This document shows positions 46,374 through 54,872 of a stretch of DNA of 64,000 nt, one piece after another. A program made the translations under genes and the position numbers. Where the stretch lies: the NCBI GenBank assembly GCA_964568735.1, contig CAZMRF010000014.1:1-64000 (forward strand), in the 5' to 3' direction. Under the pieces are notes generated by a model. The model did no database searches. It was not told the origin of the DNA and was given only the letters and a program-made list of their open reading frames with translations. The stretch comes from CAZMRF01 sp964568735 (GTDB lineage Bacteria > Acidobacteriota > Polarisedimenticolia > JACPZX01). Position 1 is the first letter of the stretch; each line of letters opens with the position of its first letter.

Positions 46374-46377
46374 GGTT

Positions 46378-46417
46378 GCGGCAGCGCTGGTCAGGCTCTT
46401 GTTAGCCTCCTTGCCGC
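46378..46417 (+). terminator. Likely terminator of the division cluster
   Basis: AGGCT (46393-46397), 6-base loop, AGCCT (46404-46408), nested in a wider pair GCGGCA (46378-46383) / TGCCGC (46412-46417), a few bases after the ftsZ stop. Only a weak T-rich run (GATTTC) follows. Confidence 0.45.
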
Positions 46418-46520
46418 GATTTCGCAAGAACTGTCGGTGTTCCTCGACTGCTTAGGTTGTCCTGCGTCTCCCGCTGAAGAGTCTGCATGGCGAAGTCAGT
46501 CTGCCCGCGATTGTCCTGGC

Positions 46521-46564
46521 TTGGACAAAACGTCTGGGCTTGCGTATAACCCCAGACGTTTTGT
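46521..46564 (+). promoter_or_regulatory. abiE promoter inside a perfect inverted repeat
   Basis: ACAAAACGTCTGGG (46525-46538) and CCCAGACGTTTTGT (46551-46564) form a perfect 14-bp inverted repeat with a 12-base centre. TTGGAC (46521-46526), 18 bases, TATAAC (46545-46550) is the promoter, with its -10 between the arms. AbiEi antitoxins are known to repress by binding inverted repeats at their promoter. A second small pair, TTGTCC (46511-46516) / GGACAA (46523-46528), overlaps the left arm. Confidence 0.85.
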
Positions 46565-46578
46565 ACTCTCTGCCTGAG

Positions 46579-47187
46579 ATGCCTTCACGCGGGAAGGGCC
46601 TGGATTCCGTGCTTCACCTCGTGCGACGACTGGGCATCGTACGGCCCGTCGACCTGGAGGAACGCGGGGTATCACGGCGGCACCTCTACCGTCTGCTTCG
46701 TGAGGGGCGCGTCGAGCGACAGTCAAGAGGCGTGTACGTGGCGCGCGGGCACGCGTTCACGGCCGAGCATACGCTTGCGCAGGTCGGGAAGCGGGTCCCT
46801 GCCGGTGTCTTCTGCCTGCTGACCGCGCTACGATTTCACGACCTGACGACGCAAAATCCGGCCGATGTTTGGATCGCCCTTCCCGAGACGGCTCGGAGGC
46901 CACGCCTCGACTACCCGCGGCTCCGGGTCGCGCGCTTCTCCGGAGCTGCGCTCACAGAGGGCATCGAGACGCACCGCGCCGAAGGGGTGGAAATCCGTGT
47001 CTACTCGGCGGCGAAGACGGTCGCCGACTGCTTCAAGTTCCGCAACAAGATCGGCACCGATGTCGCCGTCGAGGCGCTCCGGGACTTTTGGAGGAGTCAT
47101 CCCAATCAGCTCGAGTCGATCTGGCGATTCGCCAAGGTGGATCGCGTATCGCGGGTCATACAACCCTACCTGGAGAGCCTCGCATGA
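46579..47187 (+). CDS. abiEi: AbiEi-type antitoxin and repressor
   Basis: The antitoxin of a type IV toxin-antitoxin (AbiE) phage-defence pair. The 202-residue protein has an N-terminal winged helix (DLEERGVSRRHLYRLLREGR) for DNA binding, then GVYVARGHAFTAEHTLAQVG and a C-terminal domain with YSAAKTVADCFKFRNKIGTD, the core AbiEi signature. I start at ATG 46579: the frame is open to 46540, but that lies upstream of the predicted transcription start. Its stop overlaps the toxin start (ATGA). Confidence 0.9.
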   Translation: MPSRGKGLDSVLHLVRRLGIVRPVDLEERGVSRRHLYRLLREGRVERQSRGVYVARGHAFTAEHTLAQVGKRVPAGVFCLLTALRFHDLTTQNPADVWIALPETARRPRLDYPRLRVARFSGAALTEGIETHRAEGVEIRVYSAAKTVADCFKFRNKIGTDVAVEALRDFWRSHPNQLESIWRFAKVDRVSRVIQPYLESLA

Positions 47188-48296
47188 ATCCTCGTAGACG
47201 GCCCTCGAACGTCGCAGCGTCCGTCCGCGCACGCCTGCAGAACTATTCGCGAGACGGGGAGGCAGATTTTCAGCGGGTTCTCTCGGACTTCGCCATCGAG
47301 AGATGGCTGTACCGGTTGGGAGCGTCTCGGCACTCCGCGCGATTCGTCCTGAAGGGGGCGATGCTCTTCAGACTGTGGTCGAGCGATCGCCTGCGCGCTA
47401 CCTGGGACCTGGACCTTCTCGGCCGGGATGCAAGCGACGTCGAGGGAGTGGTTGCCATCGTCAAGGAGATCTGCGCCATTCCCTCGAACGACGGCATCAT
47501 GTTCGACCTCGGCTCAATCAAGGGAGAGCCTATACGCGCCGCAGAGGAGCATGCAGGGGTCCGAGTGCGCCTCGAAGCAAGACTTGCCGGGGCACGCATC
47601 CCTGTGCAGGTGGACGTCGGATTTGGCAATGCCGTCACGCCGTCTCCGCTCTGGGGAACCTACCCGACGGTCCTCGATCATGAGGCGCCGACGGTACTTG
47701 CCTACCCTCGGGAAGCTGTCGTGGCAGAGAAGCTGCACGCGATGATCTCGCTCGGGGTGACGAACAGCCGGATGAAGGACTACTACGATGTGCATGTCCT
47801 GAGCGCCTCGTTTTCCTTCGAGGGCCCGATTCTTGCCGCCGCCATCCATGCGACGTTCGAGCGGCGCGGAACTCTGTTTCCGACAGACGAACCCCTGGTG
47901 CTGACAGATGAGTTCCTCGGCGCTCCGGAGCGCCGGACTTTGTGGAAGGCGTTTCTCCGGCGAGCGCGCCTCACGGGTCCACCCAGTGCGGTGGAGCTGG
48001 GGAGGACACTGCGACAGTTCCTCCTGCCGGTCATCCATGCAGTCGCTCGGGATGAAGACTTCGAGGCAGTCTGGTCGCCCGGCGGGCCATGGGAGAGTCC
48101 GTCCGTCCAGTCACGGACCGTCTCTGAATCGCTGGCAACTTACGGAGTCTTCCCGCGGAGGAGCGAGGCCGGGGAAGCGATGCTCTGGTCCATGGCCTCC
48201 CGGCGCGGGAAGCGTTCTTCGATACCGAGGCCGTCACCGCCTGCGCGCCTCAGGAGCACGATTCGGGCGGTGCCGACCAGGCCTGGAACACACTGA
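47184..48296 (+). CDS. abiEii: AbiEii-type nucleotidyltransferase toxin
   Basis: The toxin of the AbiE pair, of the DUF1814 nucleotidyltransferase family. The 370-residue protein has KGAMLFRLWSSDRLRATWDL followed by DLLGR (the DxD-type motif), VQVDVGFG, and the family block AEKLHAMISLGVTNSRMKDY then YDVHVL. All motifs look intact. The last 65 or so residues (after WSPGGPWESP) are Arg/Ser/Pro-rich and unlike the rest, perhaps read-through after loss of an earlier stop. Coupled to the antitoxin by a 4-base overlap. Confidence 0.88.
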   Translation: MNPRRRPSNVAASVRARLQNYSRDGEADFQRVLSDFAIERWLYRLGASRHSARFVLKGAMLFRLWSSDRLRATWDLDLLGRDASDVEGVVAIVKEICAIPSNDGIMFDLGSIKGEPIRAAEEHAGVRVRLEARLAGARIPVQVDVGFGNAVTPSPLWGTYPTVLDHEAPTVLAYPREAVVAEKLHAMISLGVTNSRMKDYYDVHVLSASFSFEGPILAAAIHATFERRGTLFPTDEPLVLTDEFLGAPERRTLWKAFLRRARLTGPPSAVELGRTLRQFLLPVIHAVARDEDFEAVWSPGGPWESPSVQSRTVSESLATYGVFPRRSEAGEAMLWSMASRRGKRSSIPRPSPPARLRSTIRAVPTRPGTH

Positions 48297-48356
48297 GAAA
48301 CGAACATCTCATTCCTGCTCTTGGGCCGGCTCATTCCTCGGGCCCGCGCCCGGTCG

Positions 48357-48740
48357 TCATTCGGTCTGGAGATCGCAGTAGAAGGTGAGGCCGTTCTTGT
48401 CGGGATCGTAGAAGGCGAACTCCCGGGTTCCCCAGGGGGTCTCGCGCATGGCGGTCCTCTCGTGGAAGACGCCCTTGTCCCTGTACTCCTCGAAGAGTTC
48501 CTGCACGGCCGGAACCACGAATCGAAGCATGGGCCGCTCCACGGCCGCCCACTCGGCGGGATCGTGCCACTGGATGTGGACCTCGACGCCGTCCCTTCCC
48601 AGAACCGCATAACGCGGGTCCGTGGGCCTGTCCTGGCCCAGCAGCGTGAATCCAAGTCGCGTGACGTAGAACTCGATCGCCGCCCGGACATCCCTGGAAG
48701 GAAGGACCGGATTCACGGCCTCCAGCTTCGCACGTCCCAT
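48357..48740 (-). CDS. VOC-family (glyoxalase/bleomycin-resistance-like) protein
   Basis: A 127-residue protein with the paired beta-alpha-beta-beta-beta fold: AVNPVLPSRDVRAAIEFYVT for the first module and EFAFYDPDKNGLTFYCDL for the second. The metal ligand pattern (His in VEVHIQW, Glu in REFAF) is partly visible. Substrate unknown; antibiotic resistance should not be assumed. I start at the inner ATG 48740 (MGRAKLEAVN); a start at 48770 is also possible. Confidence 0.82.
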   Translation of the reverse strand: MGRAKLEAVNPVLPSRDVRAAIEFYVTRLGFTLLGQDRPTDPRYAVLGRDGVEVHIQWHDPAEWAAVERPMLRFVVPAVQELFEEYRDKGVFHERTAMRETPWGTREFAFYDPDKNGLTFYCDLQTE

Positions 48741-48852
48741 GGTGTGCTCCTGAACCTGGGTGATGGTCACGATGAGCCGACGCCAGAAGGTACACTCAGC
48801 CGAAGCTCGTGCTCAACGACATGCCGATCGCTCCGATCCGGGAGGGGAAGCC

Positions 48853-51111
48853 ATGGCGACTCGTAAGGGCAGGACCCGTGGGAAGACACGGAAGACGGCC
48901 GCGCGCGACGACTCGGCGGGCGGCCATCCGCCCGTGCTGTACGTCCACGGCATCGGCGCGCAGCCGCCGCGCGACGCGCTGAAGCGCGAATGGGACCTCG
49001 CTCTTTTCGGGCGCGAGATGGGCGATCGGACGCGGATGGCCTACTGGTCGGACATCCTGCACGGAGATCCGCGTACGCGCAGCGTGAAATCGGCACGGGC
49101 GGGGCAAGGCGTGGATCTCGATGCCCTGCTCTCCCAGGCCGGAGTGCCCGCCGGCAGCGACGACGCGCAGCTCCTGGCTCAGACTCTCTTTCGCAGGATG
49201 GGGATGGAGACCGGCGCTCGGAAGAAGGTGCTCCCCCTGCCCGCCTTCCTTCGCAAACCGATCACGCGGGCCTTCCTGGAGGCGCTCATCAAGGACACCG
49301 CCTCCTACTTCTTCAAGCCGGGCATGAGGAAGAAGATGCAGCAGCGGCTGCACGAAGTCCTGCCATCGAACGATGAGCCGGTCACGATCGTCGCACACAG
49401 CCAGGGCACCATCATCACCCTGGAGGTGCTGGCGGCCCTCGCGAAGACGAAGCCCGTGTCCGTCATTCACCTGATCACCATCGGGTCGCCGCTGGGGATC
49501 CGCGAAGTGCAGGATTCGCTCTCGTGCAAGCTGGAGGTTCCACGCGGAGTGGATGCGTGGAACAACTTCGCCGACCCGCTGGACCCGGTGGCGCTCGACA
49601 AGGGAATCGGCAACGACTTCGACCCCGATCGGTTCATCACGGACGAGCTCGTGATGAACACCCGCAGCCGCCGGCTCGAGGATTTCAATCCGCACTCGGC
49701 CGTCGGATACCTCGCGCATCCCAAGGTGCGGACGGTCGTTCACCGCGCCGCACGGATCGACACGCACTCGAGGTTCCTCGTCGCGCGCGACGTGGCCGCC
49801 GAGCTTGCCGTGGAGGCACGGCACTCCGTGCTCATCGAAATCCTGGAGCCCTGCTACCCGGCTGTGGGCGAGAGCATCAAAGAGATGCAGGACCACGAGG
49901 CGAATGTCGAGAAGGGCCGGACGGACCTCGCCTCCCGCATCGAGCGGGCCGCGACGCGGATCGAGGCGATCGTCGGCAAGAAGGAGCTCGCAGAGGCGCG
50001 CGTGGATCGGCTGCGCCGCTTCGTGGCGGCGCGGCTGACGCCGGGCGAGCTGAACGAGATGGCCCACCGCCACCGGGATTTGCGAATTTACGCAGTGTGG
50101 AAGAGCACGATGAAGCGGAAGCTCCTCCAGCGCTCGGCCCCCGTGATCCAGGCCGACGCCGCCCGGAGAAGCTACGGCGCACTGGGCAAGGGCATCAGGT
50201 GGGCGGTCCTCGACACCGGTGTGCGCCACGATCACCCGCACTTCGGTACTCACAAGACGATAGAGGCCATCTGGGACTGCACGCGGCCGGGCCCCCCCGT
50301 GCCGATCCCCAACGAGCGCGATCGTGACGGGCACGGCACGCACGTCGCCGGGATCATCGCCGGCGGCTCGGAGGACGGCTCGATCCAGGGCATCGCCCCC
50401 CACGCGAAGCTGAGAGTGTACAAGGTGCTCGATGACAGCGGGCAGGGCGAGGACGCGTGGATCATCAAGGCTCTCGACCACATCGCCGAGCAGAACGAGA
50501 ACAGCGCCGAGATCCTGATCCACGGCCTCAATCTCAGCCTGGGCGGCCCCTACGACTCGACGGTGTACGGCTGTGGCTTCTCGGCCATCTGCGTCGAGCT
50601 GCGGCGGCTCTGGCGCGCGGGGGTGCTCGTGTGCGTGGCGAGCGGAAACGAGGGGCAACTCGCCGTCAACACTCCGGATGGCGAGGTCGAGCTCAACAGC
50701 CCGATGTCCATCGGCGACCCGGCGAACCTCGAAGACTGCGTCGCCGTGGGCTCGGTCAACGCGGACCGCCCGCACCTCTACGGCGTGTCATCGTTCTCAT
50801 CGCGCGGGCCCACCTCCGACGGCCGCATGAAGCCCGACGTCGTCTCGCCCGGGGAGCGGATCCGCTCCTGCAACTCGCGCTTCCGAACGCGGCGGCCCGA
50901 CGACCTCTACCGGGAGGAGAGCGGCACCAGCATGGCGGCGCCGCACGTCTCCGGGTTGCTCGCGGCCTTCCTGTCGGTGCGGCGCGAGTTCTGCGGCCGC
51001 CCCGACGAGGTGAAGCAGATCCTCCTGCGCACCTGCACCGACATCGGCCGCGACCGGTACCACCAGGGCCACGGCATCCCGAACTTGATGAAGATGTTGC
51101 TGGAAGCGTGA
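48853..51111 (+). CDS. Fusion of alpha/beta-hydrolase and subtilisin-like protease
   Basis: A 752-residue protein with two different hydrolases in one chain. Residues about 25-310 are an alpha/beta-hydrolase: VLYVHGIGAQPPRD, the nucleophile elbow AHSQG (Ser about 183), and a late LVARD/HSVL region. Residues about 345-425 are a charged helical, coiled-coil-like linker. Residues about 440-752 are an S8 subtilase with intact triad: Asp in VLDTGV (454), His in GHGTHVAG (494), Ser in SGTSMAAPH (693). There is no signal peptide or membrane helix and the N-terminus is Lys/Arg-rich, so it should be cytoplasmic. ATG 48853 follows GGGAGGGGAAG. I know of no characterised protein with this order; a defence or self-killing role is only a guess. 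Confidence 0.85.
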   Translation: MATRKGRTRGKTRKTAARDDSAGGHPPVLYVHGIGAQPPRDALKREWDLALFGREMGDRTRMAYWSDILHGDPRTRSVKSARAGQGVDLDALLSQAGVPAGSDDAQLLAQTLFRRMGMETGARKKVLPLPAFLRKPITRAFLEALIKDTASYFFKPGMRKKMQQRLHEVLPSNDEPVTIVAHSQGTIITLEVLAALAKTKPVSVIHLITIGSPLGIREVQDSLSCKLEVPRGVDAWNNFADPLDPVALDKGIGNDFDPDRFITDELVMNTRSRRLEDFNPHSAVGYLAHPKVRTVVHRAARIDTHSRFLVARDVAAELAVEARHSVLIEILEPCYPAVGESIKEMQDHEANVEKGRTDLASRIERAATRIEAIVGKKELAEARVDRLRRFVAARLTPGELNEMAHRHRDLRIYAVWKSTMKRKLLQRSAPVIQADAARRSYGALGKGIRWAVLDTGVRHDHPHFGTHKTIEAIWDCTRPGPPVPIPNERDRDGHGTHVAGIIAGGSEDGSIQGIAPHAKLRVYKVLDDSGQGEDAWIIKALDHIAEQNENSAEILIHGLNLSLGGPYDSTVYGCGFSAICVELRRLWRAGVLVCVASGNEGQLAVNTPDGEVELNSPMSIGDPANLEDCVAVGSVNADRPHLYGVSSFSSRGPTSDGRMKPDVVSPGERIRSCNSRFRTRRPDDLYREESGTSMAAPHVSGLLAAFLSVRREFCGRPDEVKQILLRTCTDIGRDRYHQGHGIPNLMKMLLEA

Positions 51112-51167
51112 CCGTGCGTACGACCTTGCTAACGGGTGCAGGCTCAATGGAAGGGAGGGCATCGAAG

Positions 51168-51566
51168 ATGCGGAGGCCGTTCCGGCTGTTGTTTCCATGC
51201 CTCGGGATCGCCCTTGCCGCCTGTTCTGTCAATACAACTCCCGCGGACCAGAGGAGCCCCTTCCGATATGGGCCCGATGGCAAACTGGAGCTGATCCTGG
51301 AAGCCGTTGGCTTCAATACCTGCTACGAGGCGGTGGCACGCGTCGGAGCCCCACCTGGGGAGCGGACAATTCGCAACGCGCTCCAGGTCATCGTCCAACT
51401 GCGGATCAGAACCGACATGCCGGCTTGCGGGATGGAGGTCATTCCCATAGTCGTACCACTGCGCGTCGACGTACCCCCGGATGCCGAGGCTCTCGTGGTC
51501 TACCACCTCCTACCGGACGGGAAAGTCGACAGCGTGGTGGCGCACGCCTTGCCGAAGAGACCCTAG
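51168..51566 (+). CDS. Small secreted lipoprotein of unknown function
   Basis: A 132-residue protein with a lipoprotein signal (LLFPCLGIALAAC, Cys about 19). The mature part (LELILEAVGFNTCYEAVARV; VPLRVDVPPDAEALVVYHL) looks like a compact beta protein with two further Cys. ATG 51168 has AAGGGAGGG 8 bases upstream. It lies 56 bases after the hydrolase-protease gene and could be co-transcribed. I do not recognise it. Confidence 0.6.
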   Translation: MRRPFRLLFPCLGIALAACSVNTTPADQRSPFRYGPDGKLELILEAVGFNTCYEAVARVGAPPGERTIRNALQVIVQLRIRTDMPACGMEVIPIVVPLRVDVPPDAEALVVYHLLPDGKVDSVVAHALPKRP

Positions 51567-51606
51567 AGTCACGGCTCCCCATGAGCGCTGGTCCGAGCAG
51601 GAGCCG

Positions 51607-52374
51607 GTGAGGAGAGCGGCCTTGCCGACGTCATCGGGGACCCTCCGCGCAGCGGTCAGGGTGCTGCTCAAGCACTATGGGCCGCCGGCGCCCCCTGCGA
51701 CCTCGGATCCCTTCGAGCTGATTCTCTGGGAGAACGTGGCCTACCTCGCACCGCCTGCCCGGCGGGGGGATGCGTTCGCTGAACTGAAGCGGACGATCGG
51801 CACGGCGCCGGCGGCCATCCTCAAGGCAACCAAGGTCGACCTCGAGCGCATCACGAGCCGGGGCATCCTCAAGAGCACCTTCGCGGGCAAGCTCCGCAAG
51901 TGTGCGCGGATCGCAGTGGACAAGTTCGGGGGCGATCTCGGTGCAGCGATTCAGGGGCCGCTCGAGAGTGCGAAGCGGGCGTTGCGGGCTTTCCCCGGCA
52001 TCGGGGAGCCTGGAGCAGAGAGAATCCTCCTCTTCGCCGGCCGGCTGGCCACGCTGGCCCCGGAGTCGAACGGGTTGCGCGTGCTCGTTCGGCTGGGGCT
52101 CGTCACGGAAGGGAGGTCGTACTCGCAAACCTATGCCGCGAGCCGGGAAGTCGCGGAGACTCTGCCGGCGAAGCCCAGCGTCATGCAGGAGGCGCATCTC
52201 CTGCTCCAGCAGCACGGCCGGACACTCTGCAAGCGAAAGGCTCCGCTCTGCGATGCCTGTCCGCTGGCGCCTTCCTGCGTCTATGCCCTGGGGAGGCACG
52301 GGGCGTCCGGCAAGGGCCCGCAGCCGAAGAGAGTGCAGCGGGGTACGGCAGCAAAGCCGGCGCGGTTTCTGTAA
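51607..52374 (+). CDS. Endonuclease III-like HhH/iron-sulfur protein
   Basis: A 255-residue protein of the HhH-GPD base-excision superfamily. The helix-hairpin-helix is LRAFPGIGEPGAERIL (about 126-141), and the C-terminal 4Fe-4S loop has Cys 208, 215, 218 and 224 (C-x6-C-x2-C-x5-C). The Lys of true endonuclease III (LPGVGRKTA) is replaced by Glu/Pro, and the catalytic Asp region reads PESNGLRVL with Glu153, so lyase activity is doubtful. The GTG 51607 start is supported by the same VRR start in the partial second copy at 53682. It may be a repair protein of a divergent subgroup. Confidence 0.8.
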   Translation: MRRAALPTSSGTLRAAVRVLLKHYGPPAPPATSDPFELILWENVAYLAPPARRGDAFAELKRTIGTAPAAILKATKVDLERITSRGILKSTFAGKLRKCARIAVDKFGGDLGAAIQGPLESAKRALRAFPGIGEPGAERILLFAGRLATLAPESNGLRVLVRLGLVTEGRSYSQTYAASREVAETLPAKPSVMQEAHLLLQQHGRTLCKRKAPLCDACPLAPSCVYALGRHGASGKGPQPKRVQRGTAAKPARFL

Positions 52375-52424
52375 GACACCGGGGGATGATGCCAGATCGC
52401 GTACAGGGGAGATCACCTTCAGCC

Positions 52425-52457
52425 TTGCCTATTCGTGGTGTGAATGATTATCATGCA
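52425..52457 (+). promoter_or_regulatory. Promoter and palindrome of the first DUF4143 ATPase
   Basis: TTGCCT (52425-52430), 17 bases, TTATCA (52448-52453). The -10 is covered by the palindrome ATGAT-T-ATCAT (52444-52454), which extends with one mismatch per side to 52441-52457. The start codon at 52462 would be at or near the first transcribed base. Confidence 0.5.
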
Positions 52458-52461
52458 GCCT

Positions 52462-53685
52462 ATGAAGGGCGGCACGCTTCCCCGGATCGTTGCCCGGAGC
52501 CTCCGAGAGCGCCTGGGCGTCATGCCCGCGGTCGTGGTGACGGGCGCGCGCCAGACGGGCAAGACCACCCTGGCCAGGGATCTGAGTCCGGGGGACCGGC
52601 ATTTCCTCTCGCTCGACGACCTCGATGTCGTGGACGCTGCACGCCGCGATCCGGCGGCGCTTGTGGGCGGCGACGAGCCGCTGACATTGGACGAGGTGCA
52701 GCGCGAGCCCGATCTCCTGCGCGCCGTCAAGCGGGCGATCGACCGGAGAAGGCGCCCGGGCCAGTTCCTTCTGACCGGCTCGGCCAACTTGCTGTTGATG
52801 CGCCGGGTCTCCGAGTCGCTTGCCGGCCGGGCGACCTACCTGACGCTCTGGCCGATGACGCGACGGGAGCAGGGGGGTGAAGGACGCTGCGGCCTGTGGG
52901 AAACACTGCTCGACACCCCCGACGAGGACTGGCTGGACCTGCTCTCCGCCGAGCCGGATGAGCCCGAGGACTGGCGCGCGCTGGCGCGACGGGGAGGCTT
53001 TCCAACTCCAGCCGTGCATCTGAGAACGGCCCGCGAGCGGGCGATCTGGTTCGACGGCTACATCCGGACCTACCTCGAGCGCGACCTGCAGGAGCTTTCC
53101 TCGATTGCGGCGCTGCCCGACTTTCGCCGCCTGATGCGGGCGGCCTGCCTGCGACTCGGCCAGCTCGTGAACCAGACGGAGCTGGGCCGGGATATCTCGC
53201 TTCCGCAGCCGACAGTACTTCGCTATCTCAATCTGCTGGAGACCTCATACCTGCTGGTGCGCCTTCCCGCATACGCCGTGAACCGCACCAAGCGGCTCAT
53301 CAAATCCCCGAAGCTCTACTGGGGCGATACGGGGGTTGCACTCCATCTCGGGGGAGAGACAGATCTGCGCGGCGCCCATCTCGAGAACGTGGTGCTCCAC
53401 GATCTGCTGTCGTGGCGGGACGCGAGCCTCGACCGCGCGGAGGTGTTCTACTGGCGAACGGCGATAGGCGAGGAGGTGGACTTCGTGATCGAGGCGGGCA
53501 AGCGCCTGCTGCCCATCGAAGTCAAGACGACGGCACGTCCGCGCATAGGCGACGCCGCTCACCTGCGCACCTTCCGTGCCGAATACGGTGCGAAGGCCCG
53601 CCGAGGCCTGTTGCTGCACACGGGCAGCACGCTCGAGTGGCTCGCGCCCGACGTGCTGGCCGCGCCCTGGTGGAGGGTGGTGTGA
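52462..53685 (+). CDS. AAA ATPase with DUF4143 domain (copy 1)
   Basis: A 407-residue protein of the widespread AAA/DUF4143 family, whose function is not established. N-terminal P-loop VVVTGARQTGKTTLARDL, Walker B LTLDEVQREPDLL, sensor FLLTGSANLLL. A winged helix (VNQTELGRDISLPQPTVLRY) follows, then a DUF4143 domain with EVDFVIEAGKRLLPIEVKTT, the D-x(n)-E-x-K pattern of PD-(D/E)XK nucleases. I start at ATG 52462 because the ATGs at 52444/52453 lie in the predicted -10 palindrome. It sits between an endonuclease III-like gene and a broken copy of it; the latter begins on its stop codon. Confidence 0.87.
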   Translation: MKGGTLPRIVARSLRERLGVMPAVVVTGARQTGKTTLARDLSPGDRHFLSLDDLDVVDAARRDPAALVGGDEPLTLDEVQREPDLLRAVKRAIDRRRRPGQFLLTGSANLLLMRRVSESLAGRATYLTLWPMTRREQGGEGRCGLWETLLDTPDEDWLDLLSAEPDEPEDWRALARRGGFPTPAVHLRTARERAIWFDGYIRTYLERDLQELSSIAALPDFRRLMRAACLRLGQLVNQTELGRDISLPQPTVLRYLNLLETSYLLVRLPAYAVNRTKRLIKSPKLYWGDTGVALHLGGETDLRGAHLENVVLHDLLSWRDASLDRAEVFYWRTAIGEEVDFVIEAGKRLLPIEVKTTARPRIGDAAHLRTFRAEYGAKARRGLLLHTGSTLEWLAPDVLAAPWWRVV

Positions 53686-54015
53686 GGCGCAGCGAGGGCA
53701 GTAGCAGCCGCCCGGTCCGCGGAGGCGGAGCACAGCAGGCATCGCTGACGCTTCGCGAGGCGGTCAAGGTGCTCCACAAGCACCATGGACCACCGGCGCC
53801 GCTCCCGACCGCCGACCCTTTCGAGCTGATCCTGTGCGAGAACGTGGCCTACCTCGCACCGCGTGCTCGTTCGATCAAGGCTCGTCCGGGAAGAGAAATC
53901 CTACGCGCGAACCTATGCCGCGAGCCGTGAAGTTGGGGAGACTCTGCCGGCGAGGCCGAGCGTCATGCAGGAGGCTCATCTGCTCCTGCAGCAGCATGGC
54001 CGTACGCCTCGGGAG
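53682..54015 (+). pseudogene. Truncated second copy of the endonuclease III-like gene
   Basis: From GTG 53682 (overlapping the ATPase stop) the reading VRRSEG...LREAVKVLHKHHGPPAPLP, then DPFELILCENVAYLAPRAR, matches the start of the gene at 51607. At about 53863 it jumps, in another frame, to VLVRSRLVREEKSYARTYAA and EAHLLLQQHGRT, which match residues about 157-205. About 330 bases, including the helix-hairpin-helix, are missing, the join is out of frame, and the iron-sulfur end is absent. It is diverged from the intact copy, so the duplication is not recent. Confidence 0.85.
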
Positions 54016-54027
54016 ATGATGCCCGGG

Positions 54028-54591
54028 TCATCGGCTCGCGGGTGCCGCGGTGCCCTTCTCGACAAGGGCCTTCATGTTGGCCAGACCCTCGCCGAAGTCC
54101 TTGCCCAGCACGGTGTCCATGTCGATGACCATGCAGAGGGCCTTGCCGAAGAAGCCGTTGGCCCCGTCCATCCTCCAGGTGACCAGGGTCCCGGCGCCCT
54201 CCGGCGCGAAGGTGATGGTCATGCGCGCCTTGCCCTCGAAGGGCCTGATGAAGACCTGATCGAGTTCAACGAGCTCGTTGGGCCGGCTCTCCGTGATCGT
54301 CAAGCTGCCCTCGCCGACCGCGTCATTGCCGGCCCACGAGAAGGTGGCACCCTTGCCCGCCGACGGCGTCGAGAAGGTCCTCTTGGGATTCGGATCGAGC
54401 TTGCTCCACGGCGACCAGGCGTGCCAGGCCGCCAGATCGTTGACCTGGGCGAATATCTCTGCCGGCGGTGCGGCCATGGTCGCGGAGCGTTGCACCATGA
54501 AGGTGCTGGGTTGCAGACTGATCAAGACGAACAGCCCCACGAACAGGGCGACGATCAGGATCGCGAGAGTGATCAGGACCTTCTTGACCAT
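54028..54591 (-). CDS. Membrane-anchored SRPBCC (START-like) protein
   Basis: A 187-residue protein with an N-terminal membrane helix (VLITLAILIVALFVGLFVLI) and a SRPBCC fold (MAAPPAEIFAQVNDLAAWHA, WSPWSKLDPNPKRTF) ending MVIDMDTVLGKDFGEGLANM. Such proteins bind hydrophobic ligands; the ligand here is unknown. I start at MVKKVL (54591), just before the helix; the frame is open further upstream without protein-like sequence. Confidence 0.82.
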   Translation of the reverse strand: MVKKVLITLAILIVALFVGLFVLISLQPSTFMVQRSATMAAPPAEIFAQVNDLAAWHAWSPWSKLDPNPKRTFSTPSAGKGATFSWAGNDAVGEGSLTITESRPNELVELDQVFIRPFEGKARMTITFAPEGAGTLVTWRMDGANGFFGKALCMVIDMDTVLGKDFGEGLANMKALVEKGTAAPASR

Positions 54592-54872
54592 GGGACTCTC
54601 CCAAAGGTACAAGCCGAAATACCATAGCCGTCGGGTCCGGCACGGTAGCGCGGGCATGGGGCGGGAGGCAATACGGGACCTACCGTCGTGGAGCTCGACG
54701 CCCGATGGGTGACCCCATGGCAGACTGTCGGCGACTGCTCCCGATGCCAGAGCGGCAGGTCGGCAGTGCGTCGAGTGGGAATGCACCAGAGTGGTCTCTA
54801 GCGACCCTTGGCGTTGGCCGGGCGAATCGCGGCTGATCGAGAGGATGCGGATCGGCGAATCCGGGGGAGGGC

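Noticed and set aside
46540..46578. Earlier TTG start for the AbiEi antitoxin
   Set aside because: It lies inside the predicted promoter and operator, upstream of the transcription start.
52441..54015. Transposon or insertion sequence carrying the DUF4143 ATPase
   Set aside because: No transposase, terminal inverted repeats or target-site duplication; the flanking similarity is explained by a duplicated gene.
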